64,000 nt of DNA from Pisolithus tinctorius (taxonomy: Eukaryota > Basidiomycota > Agaricomycetes > Boletales > Pisolithaceae), in assembly GCA_024663395.1 (NCBI GenBank), contig JANFAH010000003.1, positions 2,170,001 to 2,234,000 on the forward strand, read 5' to 3'. Of the stretch, positions 1 to 11,419 are shown in pieces. The position numbers were made by a program, and so were the translations under genes. Position 1 is the first letter of the stretch. Each line of letters opens with the position of its first letter. Below the pieces are notes generated by a model that was not told the DNA's origin, ran no database searches, and saw nothing but the letters and a program-made list of their open reading frames with translations.

Positions 1-93
1 TGTTTCTTGTACCCCTCCATCGTTATCCAAATCATCATCCGCCGCCCTGTCGTCGTATACTGACACATTATTTCTTTGTAGAAATACATCAAA

Positions 94-1845
94 ATGGGAA
101 AGGAAAAGACCCACGTTAACGTCGTCGGTAAGTGTTCTTTGATCTGCCCATCGGGTTGCGATCTGACTCGATCACAAGTCATCGGCCACGTCGATTCCGG
201 AAAATCAACCACCACTGGCCACTTGATCTACAAGTGCGGTGGTATCGATAAGCGTACCATCGAGAAATTCGAGAAGGAAGCCGCTGAACTCGGCAAAGGC
301 TCCTTCAAATATGGTGGGTCTCTCAGTGACCTGGACCAGCTTCGCATCATAAACTCATCCGATCCTGATAGCATGGGTACTTGATAAGCTCAAGGCTGAG
401 CGTGAGCGTGGTATCACGATCGATATCGCCCTCTGGAAGTTCGAGACACCAAAATACATGGTCACTGTACGTATCGATTTCTTCCTTACGCGATCTTGGT
501 TACCGATCGCGGAATTTTTTGTAGGTCATTGATGCCCCTGGACACCGTGACTTCATCAAAAACATGATCACCGGTACCTCCCAGGCTGACTGTGCCATTC
601 TTATCATTGCCGCTGGTACTGGTGAGTTTGAGGCGGGTATCTCCAAGGATGGTCAGACCCGTGAGCACGCCCTTTTGGCGTTCACGCTCGGTGTCCGCCA
701 GCTCATTGTTGCCGTCAACAAGATGGATACTACCAAGGTACGTTTTGTCCTTCGATTGCCTCTGTTCGAGCGTTTACGAGATATCATTAGTGGAGCGAGG
801 ACCGTTTCAATGAAATCGTCAAGGAAACTTCGACTTTCATTAAGAAAGTTGGCTACAACCCCAAAGCCGTTGCATTCGTCCCTATTTCGGGCTGGCACGG
901 TGACAACATGTTGGAAGACTCCACCAAGTATGATTATCTCTTTTTGTTGCAAACCGATTCTCATCCGTTGAATAGCATGCCATGGTACAAAGGTTGGACC
1001 AAGGAAACCAAAGGTGGTGTCGTCAAGGGCAAGACCCTTCTTGATGCCATCGACGCCATCGAGCCCCCCGTTCGTCCTTCTGACAAGCCTCTCCGGCTTC
1101 CTCTCCAGGATGTCTACAAGATTGGTGGTATCGGCACAGTACCAGTAGGCCGTGTCGAGACTGGTGTCATCAAGGCTGGCATGGTCGTCACGTTTGCACC
1201 TTCGAACGTTACCACTGAAGTCAAGTCCGTCGAAATGCACCACGAGCAGCTTGTTGAGGGTGTTCCTGGTGATAACGTCGGTTTCAACGTCAAGTATGTA
1301 ATTTCGACAGGTTGAGGGAATTACTTGTTGACCTCACCCATAGGAACGTCTCTGTCAAGGATATTCGTCGTGGTAACGTCGCCTCCGACTCCAAGAACGA
1401 CCCCGCCAAGGAGGCTTCATCTTTCACTGCTCAGGTCATTGTCCTCAACCACCCTGGCCAGATCGGTGCTGGCTACGCTCCTGTGCTTGATTGCCACACC
1501 GCCCACATCGCCTGCAAGTTTGCCGAGCTCATCGAGAAGATTGACCGTCGGAGTGGCAAGTCGCTTGAGCAGGCTCCTAAATTTGTCAAGTCCGGTGATG
1601 CTTGCATCGTGAAACTTGTTCCATCCAAACCCATGTGTGTGGAGTCCTACAACGAGTACCCACCTCTCGGTCGTTTCGCCGTCCGTGACATGAGACAGAC
1701 TGTCGCTGTCGGTGTCATCAAATCCGTCGAGAAGACTGACAAGACTGGAAAGAGTATGTCCCTGTATTTCCCCTTATCGCCCCGTTCATGGTTGACCGTA
1801 TTTCCAGTGACCAAGTCTGCGGAGAAGGCCACCAAGAAGAAGTAA
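94..1845 (+). CDS. TEF1: Translation elongation factor 1-alpha
   Basis: eEF1A, the GTPase that delivers aminoacyl-tRNA to the ribosome in the cytosol. The start [11 protein letters not shown] is the universal fungal eEF1A start; the P-loop GHVDSGKST, the switch motif DAPGHRDF and the NKMD guanine motif are all present, and the protein ends in a Lys-rich tail (KKK). Proposed exons 94-127, 179-313, 372-466, 525-737, 791-927, 976-1293, 1344-1753 and 1808-1845 keep frame and give 459 aa, the usual family length. All seven introns are GT-AG and about 50-58 bases. A pyrimidine-rich stretch ending in TAG at about 80, just before the start codon, may be the acceptor of a 5'UTR intron, common in this gene but not proven here because the window begins at its edge. 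The last exon is only 38 bases. Confidence 0.97.
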
Positions 1846-2218
1846 ACGATTGTAGAAGTAGTGTATCGATCTTCTTTGTTTTTCTCTGTTTCCTTAGTTT
1901 TACTTCTCGGTATACATACCTGCATATCTGTAAGCACATCAATGAAGACAGCGGGATGTAGTATTCCCCGCCCACGAAAGCGCTCGAATCAAAACAATCA
2001 CAACCTCGGAAAGAGGTGGCAAAGAAAGACAGTACGACACGAGCAAGTCAGGGTGAGAAGTTTTAGGACTGTTCAAGAAACATCGTGCAAACACGTTCTA
2101 CATAACCGCTGAATGTGACTCACATACCGTGTGCGACGATCCCAGCGAAACCACATCTGGTTCCCAATATTACTGTAATTACTCTGCTTACAATCGACAC
2201 GGTCTCCTCAGCCGACTC
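1846..2218. other. Tail-to-tail intergenic region
   Basis: This separates the 3' end of TEF1 from the 3' end of the minus-strand dienelactone hydrolase. It should hold both 3'UTRs. I see no supported gene, tRNA or repeat in it; the short open frames have no family features. Confidence 0.6.
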
Positions 2219-3700
2219 CTAACAAACATGTTCCAACTTCTCCCCCTCGTTGATCCTTGGCCCAAGGTCACGCCCGATGGTCCTCTCGAATACCTCCAGC
2301 ATGAACGTAAACAGCGATCTGGTAAGCGCAGCGTCCCACCTGCCCTTGGACGATTCATCGCGAATAAAGGCGTGTTGTGCTCGCACCTCCAGGAACTGCA
2401 GCACGGCGCCTTGTTAATAGGTCGGTACAGTATAGTATAAGCATACCGAACATAGAACATTTGCGTCCTCGAGTGTTTTCCGAATCAAATCCCGCCCAGA
2501 GCGTGGGACATGGGTGTCCTAGGGACTTTCACATCAGGAAATGAATGCTGGGGGAAGAAACGAGTTTACCTCCTTGCCGAATATCATCTGCAAATCCATG
2601 GGTTGCGTCAGCAAATCCATAATCCGGCGCGGATAGTACTCACCACTAGTTCCCCCTTTCCGGTCATGTCACCCTTGCGAACAAGCTCTAGCGAGTTGTC
2701 CTTCTTTCCCTTTCCCAGGGATGCGCAGTGTATATCTGTCGCGAAGAAACATACAGACGATAGAACCCTGGCATCAAACGCAGCCTGTAAAATATTGAGT
2801 GTAAAGTTGTAAAAGCTATACCGATGTGAATACCCGGAAAGCCTAGGTGTAATACGATCAACTCGGAGAAGGATAAGGATTAGAGAGTTACAAACCAAAT
2901 GTCCACCAAGACACATTCCTGTCGCTGGGGAGAGCATGATATACCAATAACAGAGAAAAGGGCGCATCTCTGACCTGCAATGCGACCATTACAGTTTGGG
3001 AGCGACGTGAGTAGGTCGATCGTAAGTGTTGCATCCTAAAGACAAATCCTGCGTAAGGGACGTGCAGGTGACACCGTCGGCTAACAGTACTTCGTCATAA
3101 GCTTCTACGGTTTTCTCAATCTTCACAGAAGTCATCAGAATATTGGCTAGTGTAGCAACAACAATCTGACCTTGTACCTGTTGCCTCGGTCGGTGCCTGA
3201 AAAACGGTGATTAGCAGGACGCTGATAGGGACTTTACAGTACTACCTTCCGTGTCGTACGGGATGGGTTCGGGTCCTTCAAATTCATGGAAACTCGATGG
3301 ACATGCTGCGCGACTTAAATGCGTTCCTAGAGATGAGTCACCGTACGACGCACCAACGACATATCCGTGGCTTGCAATCTGTCCAGCGAACCTCTCCACT
3401 GGTCCAGTTACTTGATAAATCTCACTACAGCCCAATATTGTCAGTTCCGATAGATCACAGCGACGGGATGAGTGCGTACGTACCTGAAACATACGACACC
3501 TAGCCCCGACTCTGTCAGTTCTGCTTGGGTCCATCTTGGTGGAGAAACGCACACCTGGGAACTTGGCTTGGGGATAGCCGGATACCACAGGAGAAATCAC
3601 GAATATGCGGATCGGCCGCTCGTTGCTGAGTTTGCTGGGCACATCGTGATAAGTCTTGGTGATCAACATGATGACTTGCAGAACTTGTCACTGTGTAGTA
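2219..3700 (-). CDS. Dienelactone hydrolase family protein (alpha/beta hydrolase)
   Basis: A minus-strand gene in about ten short exons. Recognisable pieces in order are PIRIFVISPVVSGYPQAKFPG (near 3600), EIYQVTGPVERFAGQIASHG (near 3400), ACPSSFHEFEGPEPIPYDTE (near 3280), GTDRGNRYK (near 3185), a piece near 3100 and one near 3010, GMCLGGHL (near 2910), FFATDIH (near 2740), DTHVPRSGRDLIRKTLEDAN (near 2500) and AQHAFIRDESSKGRWD (near 2370). The order and content match fungal dienelactone hydrolases. The Cys of G-x-C-x-G-G, the Asp of DTHVP and the His of AQHAF form the expected Cys-Asp-His triad. Family members cleave ester or lactone bonds, typically of aromatic breakdown products, in the cytosol; the substrate here cannot be told. 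The stop is at 2219-2221. The first exon and start codon are not resolved, and the gene may reach about 3860. Confidence 0.85.
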
Positions 3701-3945
3701 GATGGCTCGTCCAATCACTTGATCACGTATATATCCGTTGCTTTGTCTTTTTCTTTTGGACCGTGTTCCGTACTTTACCACTAACGGTGTTACTAGGACA
3801 TCCGACTTGGCCTGTTCAACAACGCAGATGTCGTAGAACTGGCAGTTGACAGCGACAGGCACAAGTTGACAAGGACACGAACGTGCGACTGTGGTACATA
3901 TGCAGTTGAAGGCTGGGCGTATACACTTTTACACTTGACCATCCC

Positions 3946-4843
3946 ATGGCCGCGCCGAATGCCCAGATACGTCCTTACAGACTCAAAGATGAGAAGGTGG
4001 TCAAGTTTGCCATTGGAAAGGCACTGATGGAAGGGTTAACAGTTGCAAACCGACGAGGCAGGTTCTTCTGATATCCACAATTCCGCCTCTTGTTCACTAT
4101 TGCGACCAATCAGCTGTTTTCCACCCCTTCACGCTGAGTATATGGGTTGCGTTGTCATGTATTATGGTCGAGTACTTGGGTTGGTGGCCGAATCCCGAGC
4201 ACGGTTTCTTGCGATTTTTTTCTCCCATGCCTGCTTTTGCGTGCTGGGCGGTCCTAATCCTGGCTTTGATTGACTGGTCTGTCTGTCTTTTCAACTCTGA
4301 TGAATGCTCTGAATTTAGTTGTGCAGGATCAACCGCCCGTACTTCGAGGATGCCGCGTCCGACGCTCTCCATAGGCTGGATGTTGGGAACATCGAAGAAT
4401 ATTACGCCCGTTCACCCTCTTCAGGGTTTTTCGTTTTGAAGTATGACAGCTCTATTATTGGATTCATAGCAATCGATGCATCGGAGGACTCTCAATCGAT
4501 CCAGAGTTTCGAAGAAAGCAACAAGGTGAAGGAAGAAAAAAGGGGCACCTCGTCGGTGGCTATGATCCGGCATTTCTACGTTGACGAACTCTTCCGGAAG
4601 GCTGACGTGCAGGACGATCTGGTCGCGTTCGCAGTCAGATGTGCTTTCGGCGCGTCAGAAGAAGTGAAGGAGATCAGAGTAGCGACATCGTCTCTGCTTG
4701 GTTACGTGCAAAAGTCACTTAGTAAATTCAGGTTTAAAGTGGATGGAATCACGAGGATAAATCTGGGTGTGTACGGTTGGACGACGGGGATGATGAACTT
4801 GAAGAGAGCCGATTGGGAAAAGGAGAAGTCGGTGTTTACTTAG
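3946..4843 (+). CDS. Pho86-like membrane protein with GNAT-type acyltransferase fold
   Basis: The proposed protein starts MAAPNAQIRPYRLKDEKVV. A hydrophobic region follows, roughly residues 45-95, with two likely membrane segments around SIWVALSCIMVEYLGWW and ACWAVLILALIDW. The C-terminal half resembles a GNAT N-acetyltransferase (beta-strand FFVLKYDSSIIGFIAID, then a region ending MIRHFYVDELFRKADV). Fungal proteins of this layout are often annotated as Pho86, an ER protein linked to phosphate transporter export; that name is an inference from layout, and acyltransferase activity is not shown. Exons 3946-4057, 4114-4276 and 4327-4843 give 263 aa. The first intron (4058-4113) keeps frame only as GC-AG, with donor GAG|GCAGGT. 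The start lies close to the 5' end of the minus-strand hydrolase, so the two probably share a promoter. Confidence 0.75.
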
Positions 4844-4880
4844 TCTAGCCTGTCGTTTTGTTACAAGTGACGAAGGCAAA

Positions 4881-6064
4881 ATGTCTCGACTTGCATCCAT
4901 CATCGCCAATCCAAACGGTCTCGTTATCTTGCAGTCATCGGTGTCCCAGACGTGTTTGCCCATCTTGCGGCAGGTCCTCAAACCAACGAGACTACCACCG
5001 CCGCAGACTCTCTTATTCTCCTTCCTTTACCCCCCCTCTTCGTTGATCGGGAGTTTAGCATCAGATGCATCTCTTATTAGCGTCTTCGATTATACCGAAC
5101 GTATCCCCGGATACGATACGTGGACAGACTCGCGGCAAGATATTCTTAATGCCATCAAGGCAGGTATGGACCACAAGGCTGTAGAACCTATGTTAGAGCT
5201 GATGCACCTACCAAAGCACCTCCTGGTTCACTCAGGGTGGTGATCGATTCCGTGGACACGCTTGCATCAGACATCTCGTCCGACTCGCAGACGTTCAAAT
5301 TCATAAAGACAATCTTCACTTTAATCTCTTCCCGTCCGCGTACGTCGCAATGTCTCCGGCACACCGTACCTTTGACCGTTTGTTAAACAGAGCCCTCCGT
5401 CCTCGTGCTCCATCTCCTGTCTTGTTCTCTCCTGTCCCTTCTAACGCAGACGGCATTGTCACCCACACTAACGCACGTCATCGCGCACCCCCCAGTGTTG
5501 ATTGAGCACCTCATAACGGCATACTCTACACCCCCACCTCCAGCGGGACCAGCAGAGAAGTTCTGGAGTGTCTTCATACCTATCTCTGAGCGTGCTCCTG
5601 AGAGCCAGCGACTCGTGTATGGCCCTGATGGAACGGGTGCGTGTACGGGAGCTGGGGATGATGCGAAAGAGTTTATTGTCGAGTTGATCATCAGAGGAGT
5701 AGGCATCGAAGGTGGGAAGCGTACTACCGAGAGGATGCTGGAAGGATGGAATGGAGAGGCTGCAGAATCCCCCGAGAAGTTAGGGAGCTTAAAGGCCCTC
5801 TTGTCTCGGAAAAAGGTTGACGAGGTAAGATTTCGACGACCGACCTCTCGCGTTTGCTAGATGTATCATTTACAGAAACCGCTTGACCCCATGCAAAGCG
5901 TGTCTTTCAATCTCCATCTTACAGCGTCTCAGGAAGAGTCACGCGGACGAGTACCCCTTCCATATGCCCATCAACTGTCGGCAACATGTTCGACTATTTA
6001 TTATGAACCGGATTCCGCCGATGACATCGACGATGATGATCCCGACGAAGACCTGGATATTTAG
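4881..6064 (+). CDS. ELP5: Elongator complex protein 5
   Basis: A subunit of the Elp4-Elp5-Elp6 RecA-like hexamer of Elongator, needed for wobble-uridine modification of tRNA. It starts MSRLASIIANPNG and contains a central VVIDSVDTLASD strand, typical of the family's ATPase-like fold without catalytic residues. It ends in the diagnostic acidic tail YYEPDSADDIDDDDPDEDL. Exons 4881-5163, 5217-5339, 5391-5824 and 5876-6064 keep frame and give 342 aa. Introns are GT-AG and 51-53 bases. The first acceptor was chosen at 5215-5216 because the nearer-looking AG at 5234-5235 would bring in a stop. It lies 38 bases downstream of the preceding gene's stop codon, same strand. Confidence 0.9.
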
Positions 6065-6283
6065 ACAGGGTCATGACACTCTGAAATGCGTATATATATG
6101 ATCAAGCAGCGATAGCTGCAATTTAAGTTCGCGAAAAGAAATCCCCATTGAGCGTAAGAGTGGTATCGAATTTGAGTGGAGTGTCACCGCGTGCAGAGAG
6201 CTAAGGAAGTGAACGCTTGGTATTCTAAGGCGCACTATTTGATCCTCTTAAGCTAGACAGGGCATCAGCGTGTTTCAAAGCGT

Positions 6284-7376
6284 TTACGTGAGGCCACACA
6301 CCCTTTCGGTCTGTCTGAAGACGCCACCATCAAGTTCCGTAGTTTTCTTTCCGATAACATCCAGTCGCTGATTCTGAGCATCAAGCTCTTGTCCCATGGT
6401 TGTCCCAAGGGCTTTCAGTCTCTTTGCAACGTCGGATATTTCATTCAAGTTGTTATCCAGCTCATCCTCAATTTCATCATCTGATGCTCCCGCTTCAAAC
6501 TGGTAACGCTTTCGTTGCTCCTTCTGCGCTGCGAGCTGCCCAGCAGTTCGGGTGGAGGTTCTGGAGCCGCCAGTACTTGACACCCCCTCTTCGTCTTGCT
6601 GACCGTAAGGCATGGCGCGGCCCAGTCTGTTCTGCGTCTCTCGAATGTCCGTCATGGCTTTCTCCCTCTCACGACGTTCGTCTTCATAGCGTTGCATTAC
6701 CTTGGCATCTTGGGCGGCTCGTTTGGCGTCCTTGTTCCAGGTGATCACTGGACGGAAAATCGACCTGTTGAGCTGTTTGAGCTCATCGATCTGATCTTCG
6801 GCCCTGTGTGTGTGGCCTTTGGCGACATCGAGATGACGTTCTGTGTTGGCCAATTTCTCTGTGCTGATTTGAGGATCGCTGGAAATGCGGCGATCGGCAA
6901 GGATACATACCCGATTGGTCGCCAAGCCGGGTTAAGGTACCTGTAGCGGTTTCTTCTGCCTCTCTCGCAAGGCGAAGGGCATTCCTGGTGGAGGTGACGC
7001 TCTCTTGTTTAAGAAACCTTGTCTGTTGCTTGATGCCCTCTACGTCCTCGTCATTCTCCTCCCCGTGTGCGGGCTCCCGGGGAAGCTCGGGGCCATCGAA
7101 GAAACGACCAGAGCCTGCCCTGTTAGGATTGTACCCTGAAAAGAGTTCACTGCGTGCGCGGTCCAGCGCAGGGTCGGATGGGGGAGGAAGTTTTGTTGCG
7201 GGAGAGTCGTGATTATCGTAAGGATTGGGCCCGTCTCTGCTAGGAACGTAGGTACTGGAATTAGAGCGGTAACTAGGAAGAGGCGAGACACTGCGTGAAG
7301 AGCCACGAGCACCAGAGGCCGCCCCAGCGTCCGCCGGGGGGATGAGATTTTTGTCCTTGCGTCTGAAAAACGACAT
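6284..7376 (-). CDS. SEC9: SNAP-25-type SNARE, Sec9 family
   Basis: A plasma-membrane t-SNARE light chain that pairs with syntaxin (Sso) and synaptobrevin (Snc) in exocytosis. Exons on the minus strand are 7376-6911 and 6858-6284, giving 346 aa. A disordered Ser/Pro-rich N-terminus precedes two SNARE helices. The first runs through VEGIKQQTRFLKQESVTST to LANTERHLDVAKGH; the second covers DDEIEDELDNNLNEISDVA to QNQRLDVIGKKTTELD. The 52-base intron lies within the first helix and restores the conserved GDQSEKLANTERHLD. No transmembrane segment and no clear palmitoylation cysteine cluster is seen, as in fungal Sec9. The start shares a 143-base divergent region with the SRA-domain gene. The SNARE assignment is firm; the Sec9 rather than Spo20 name is by general fungal distribution. 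Confidence 0.93.
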
Positions 7377-7519
7377 GCTTGCCCACCGCAGCTCAGTGCA
7401 CGACTCGACTCTATGTACTTGGGTGGCGGTGCCACACTGAGACCACGTGACACTGCATGACACGCGGTCACGTGACACTACAAGGCGCAGCAGATTCCGT
7501 CCAGTTCGGACTGCGCAAG
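7377..7519. promoter_or_regulatory. Short divergent promoter region (SEC9 / SRA gene)
   Basis: Only 143 bases lie between the two divergent start codons, so both promoters and 5'UTRs must be in or overlap this segment. It contains repeated CACGTGAC-type motifs (around 7443-7475: gaccacgtgacac and ggtcacgtgacac). These contain the E-box core CACGTG, a binding site for bHLH factors, which may coordinate the two genes; that role is inferred. Confidence 0.6.
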
Positions 7520-8908
7520 ATGGCTCCGAGTTACGCAGAAGAGCGTGAGGCTAACATCCGTCGTAACAAGCAGTTGCTTATTGGTCTTGGTGTCGAAAAA
7601 CTCGTGCCGACGCAAGAACCAAGGGAGACCCCACGAGTCAAGGCCAAAAGGACAGCTACTGAAACGGACGAGGAGCACGAGGACGATGAACGTCCACGAA
7701 AACTAGTCCGCACAAATGCACTTCCAGAAGCTACCTCAGAGAGCAGGCGTCGCAGTACCCGCCTGGCAAGTCATGCCTTGACGGGAGAGCAGCAAGGAGA
7801 CACACCTGTTCCTCTCACTGTGAGAAACCCCTCCAGCTCTCCTTCCGGCTCAAACATGCAAAGGACACATAACCCGTAAGTAACCGTTAAAACCGCACAG
7901 CATTCGTTGAATCCGTGTGCAGGAAGGTATATGGTCACATACCTGGCGTCGAAGTTGGCTCGTGGTGGGCTTCACGGTAAGTGATTTATTAGCTGATCTC
8001 TACTTGTAAAACTCACGCACTTTTCAGGCGGGAATGTTCAAATGATGCGGTCCACGCGTACGTGGTGTACGATCTGACTTTCTTCCTTCATTTGTTGACA
8101 ACATACAGCCCCTGGGTGAGTGGCATCGCACCTGGCCAAGACGGTGCATATTCGGTTGCAATATCTGGCGGTTACGAGGACGACATCGATGACGGCTATG
8201 CATTGTGAGTCAAGTTTGGGCATGGTTCTTCGTTCAGGTTGAGATGCATACCAGCATATACACTGGGGCCGGTGAGACATATTTCGGGCGTTGCCTGAAC
8301 GCCTCAAACTTAGGGTGTGATAGGTGGCAGAGACCTGAAGGGCACAAAGACAGCTCCAAAAAACGTACGGTCCCCTACTCAAACTGTGTATCGACCTCTG
8401 ATATCCCTTTCAGCTTCGGACCGCGCCACAAAGCTCTGACCAGGCATTTGAACATAATCATAACAGAGCACTGAAGGTGGGGTAGCAGTGGGTGAGCCAA
8501 ACAAGTTGCTGATTTGCCCAAGCGCTCCGTGGAGACCGGGAACCCGGTGAGAGTGATTCGCGGTTACAAGTTGCAATCAAAGTACGGCCCAAGCGAAGGG
8601 TAGTTAGAGCACGTTCATCCTACAACTCCCAAATTTTTGACCTCAGCGTTCCAATGCAGATATCGGTATGATGGCTTGTATACCGTGAAAAAGGTAAGAA
8701 TGCCCGGTGACTAGTTGCTCACGTGCTAACTCAGTGTGAAAGTGCTGGAGAGAGGAGGGCCTGGGAAAAGGTGGCTACCTAGTATGCAAGTTTGCCTTTG
8801 TCGTAAGTTTCTTACGGGGGAAGTTGCTGTATGAACTCATGATAGATTTGCACTCAGCGTTTAGAGGGTCAACCACCCATTCCCGTGAACCCTGCTAAGG
8901 AAGGATGA
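7520..8908 (+). CDS. SRA/YDG-domain protein (5-methylcytosine reader, UHRF1-like domain)
   Basis: An 11-exon gene giving 292 aa: 7520-7875, 7923-7976, 8028-8057, 8109-8204, 8255-8271, 8324-8364, 8414-8476, 8523-8599, 8660-8693, 8743-8802, 8858-8908; all phases agree. Residues 1-118 are charged and low in structure. The rest is a complete SRA (YDG) domain: VYGHIPGVEVGSWW, DAVHAPWVSGIAPG, SVAISGGYEDDIDDGYAF, YTGAGGRDLKGTK, NPVRVIRGYKLQSKY, the name-giving YRYDGLYTV and YLVCKFAFVRLEGQPPIPV. In UHRF1 and plant SUVH proteins this domain flips out 5-methylcytosine, often in hemimethylated CpG. There is no RING, PHD, Tudor or SET domain here, so it is a stand-alone reader. Nuclear location is inferred from the basic KAKR and RPRK patches in the N-terminus. 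The exon of 17 bases at 8255-8271 is very short. Confidence 0.92.
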
Positions 8909-9259
8909 GCACTATGAGCTCCTGAACCGAACTCGGCAGTTGGGGATGCCGACGATATAATTGTGGATCAATTCCGTGCCAGAGCAGGGGTTTTATGGAA
9001 CGCTAACTGTTCGTACACACATGATACAGAATTTCTGTGTAATCTACGGCTATGTAGAAATGATTTTGATTGTCACACGCACACACCTACGTATTTGACC
9101 CCCAAACAAATGACCCCTCCAAATTCTCTTCTCACAAGCACTTGTTTCATTCTCCCCGCCGCAGGCATTCCCAAAGCACAACCCAGGACCCCACACCTGT
9201 AGGTTGGCAAGAAGTTCTATTACTTCCTTGTGTAACGGCGAGGGCAGGCAAGGCCGACG
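8909..9259. other. Intergenic region
   Basis: Expected to hold the 3'UTR of the SRA gene and the promoter of the next gene. A C-rich, CA-rich stretch (about 9070-9150) resembles an upstream promoter or 5'UTR. I see no gene or structured RNA. Confidence 0.5.
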
Positions 9260-9776
9260 ATGAGACTTTCTTACTTATTCCCCTACTTGGCTTTGCCAGT
9301 GTTCGTACTTGCACAAGTTGAGTGCTTTACCTCTCTTCTTCGCTTTATGCGAACATCATATCTCCGTCTAGTCTGCTCAGGTGACGACTTCCTGGGTCGT
9401 GCAGCAAACTGTGGGTTCAAACCAGCAAACTAGCACCATTTCGACACCCACGGTCATCACCATCGGTCCAACAACCAGCCTGACGAGTTCAGGTTCGGCG
9501 TCACCCACTGGTAACAGTACAACTGCAAGCGGATCGGGTTCGGGCAACGCGACCAGCACTACTGTGGCCAGTAGCAATCTCCCGACGGCTCCTACCTCTG
9601 TTGCTGGTGCTAATGGAGGCGGTCCTGGTGGAGGGGCCCCTAGTCCTGGAGCGTCGGCAGCAGGTGGAATATATGGACCCCCCGACGGTTATATTGCCGG
9701 TGCAGAAGCCCTCAGGAGCGCCACTGTTTTGGGGGGCATTGGATTTGCAGTGGGTGTGGCATTGACGTTCGCATAG
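9260..9776 (+). CDS. Small secreted Ser/Thr-rich protein, probably GPI-anchored
   Basis: Exons 9260-9316 and 9381-9776 give 150 aa. The first exon encodes only a signal peptide (MRLSYLFPYLALPVFVLAQ), with predicted cleavage near its end. The mature part is rich in Ser, Thr and Gly with short low-complexity runs, several N-glycosylation sequons (e.g. NST, NAT) and no catalytic motif. The C-terminus ends in a hydrophobic stretch (GIGFAVGVALTFA) behind small residues, as expected for a GPI-attachment signal. Such proteins sit at the plasma membrane or cell wall of agaricomycetes; no function can be given. Confidence 0.8.
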
Positions 9777-10089
9777 ACTTGTGGTTTGGCTCTTCTGGAG
9801 GGTGTTGATGTTGGACATGACCCAGGAATTCGTGCTTTCTCCTTTTCACCATCTTGTCAATGGACTCATCCGGCGCTGACGGACTGTCTCGCACATACGT
9901 TTACCATATATCCTGCATCTGCACGGCTTAGTTCGTCGACACGCTACACTTATTTTTCAGACAATTATCCAAGGACTTCGTGCAGCCAATGAATATTTAA
10001 TACTTGTTAATTGAGCCTGTGCTTATGTAACGTGTATGATATCAAATGGTCATTCGTCACCTTCCAACTTCCAACACCACCGAACAGAT
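9777..10089. other. Intergenic region
   Basis: About 310 bases between two plus-strand genes; 3'UTR and promoter expected. No supported feature seen. Confidence 0.5.
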
Positions 10090-11419
10090 ATGGAGGCAAA
10101 GGTTCGTTATCTGAGGAGGAAGCGATAGCTGGATTCGTGATCTTGATTTGTAGACAATAGGAACCCACAATGGCACCTTTCACTGTGATGAGGCTCTAGC
10201 CGTCTTTCTCTTGCGACACACCCCCACTTATCGGGAAGCAAGTACGCATTTCCAACTGATGCAGCGCTTTTAAGCTCATAGCCATTTCAGGTTTGAAAAG
10301 AACCAGAGACCCGTCCATCTTGGATACGTGTGACATCGTCGTCGACGTAGGAGCCGTGTATGATGTTGAAAAGAGGCGTTTTGATCACCACCAACGTGGT
10401 TTCGAAGAAGTGTTTGGGTATGGCTTCGGGACCAAACTATCGTCGGCTGGCCTTATCTACAAGTACGCTGTTTTTTTTTGTCAATGAATGTTCATCACGT
10501 TCGCAGGCACTTTGGGAAAGAAGTCATCGCCCGTGAATTAGAGTTGGACATCGAGGATCCAAATGTCACGGTTCTCTGGTTGAAACTGTACAAGGTATGC
10601 CTGGTACCACATATATACCCTCGTCGTTCATCAATTCCCTAGGAATTTATAGAGGCCATCGATGGTATTGATAATGGAGTATCTCAGTACCCCTCAGAAC
10701 AAAAGCCGCGATATCGTAATCGGACCGACTTGTCAAGTAGGATCGCTTGGCTCAACCCACCTTGGAATTATCCGACGGATGCAGGGGCCATCGATGTGCG
10801 TGATACACCCTTGGGACGAGCGCTATTCCCTAAATTACTTGCCAGTCCCTGTTTAGCAAGGCCTCACAGCTTGCCGGGGAAGAATTTCTTGGCAGACTGA
10901 GGTACTATGCGAATGCGTGGTTGCCTGCCCGAGGTTTTGTTGGAGCCGGCCTTACTGCTCGGCGTGGGGTCGATCCTAGCGGGAGAATCATACTATTCGA
11001 ACAGTTCATTCCCTGGAAGGTACTGTTGCCACCGCCGCTGAGACTATTCTTAAGCAAACCGATTTCTTCAGGAACACCTTTTTGAGCTCGAAGAGGAGCA
11101 GAATATTGCAGGCGACGCTCTCCCATTGTACGTCATATACCCTGACGAGTTCGGCGGTAATTGGCGCGTTCAAGCCGTGCCTGTCGCGTCGGAGAGCTTC
11201 GAGAGCCGGAAGGCACTACCCGAGAAATGGAGAGGGCTTCGGGATGATGAATTGTCTCGGGCTTGCGGCGTGGAAGGGTGCATTTTTGTACACGCATCAG
11301 GATTCATAGGAGGTGAGGTAAAAGACACTGACCAACTCCTTCGTCTCATAACACGTTCCCTAGGCAACAAAACAAAGGAAGGAGCATTGGGGTTAGCTAG
11401 ACTTGCTGTTGTGATGTAA
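10090..11419 (+). CDS. MYG1: MYG1 family protein (DHH-like phosphoesterase/exonuclease)
   Basis: Eight exons (10090-10101, 10154-10241, 10291-10462, 10507-10594, 10643-10795, 10846-11019, 11072-11312, 11364-11419) give 327 aa, the normal length of this conserved eukaryotic family. The signature [19 protein letters not shown] supplies metal-binding His and Asp residues, followed by [11 protein letters not shown] and the DHHQRGFEE motif typical of DHH phosphoesterases. The C-terminal region ([23 protein letters not shown], [13 protein letters not shown]) is also diagnostic. The human homologue is a 3'-5' RNA exonuclease of nucleus and mitochondria. The first exon codes for only four residues (MEAK), so no clear mitochondrial targeting peptide is seen; an alternative upstream start is possible. 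The acceptor at 10844-10845 was chosen because the next AG breaks the frame. Confidence 0.94.
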
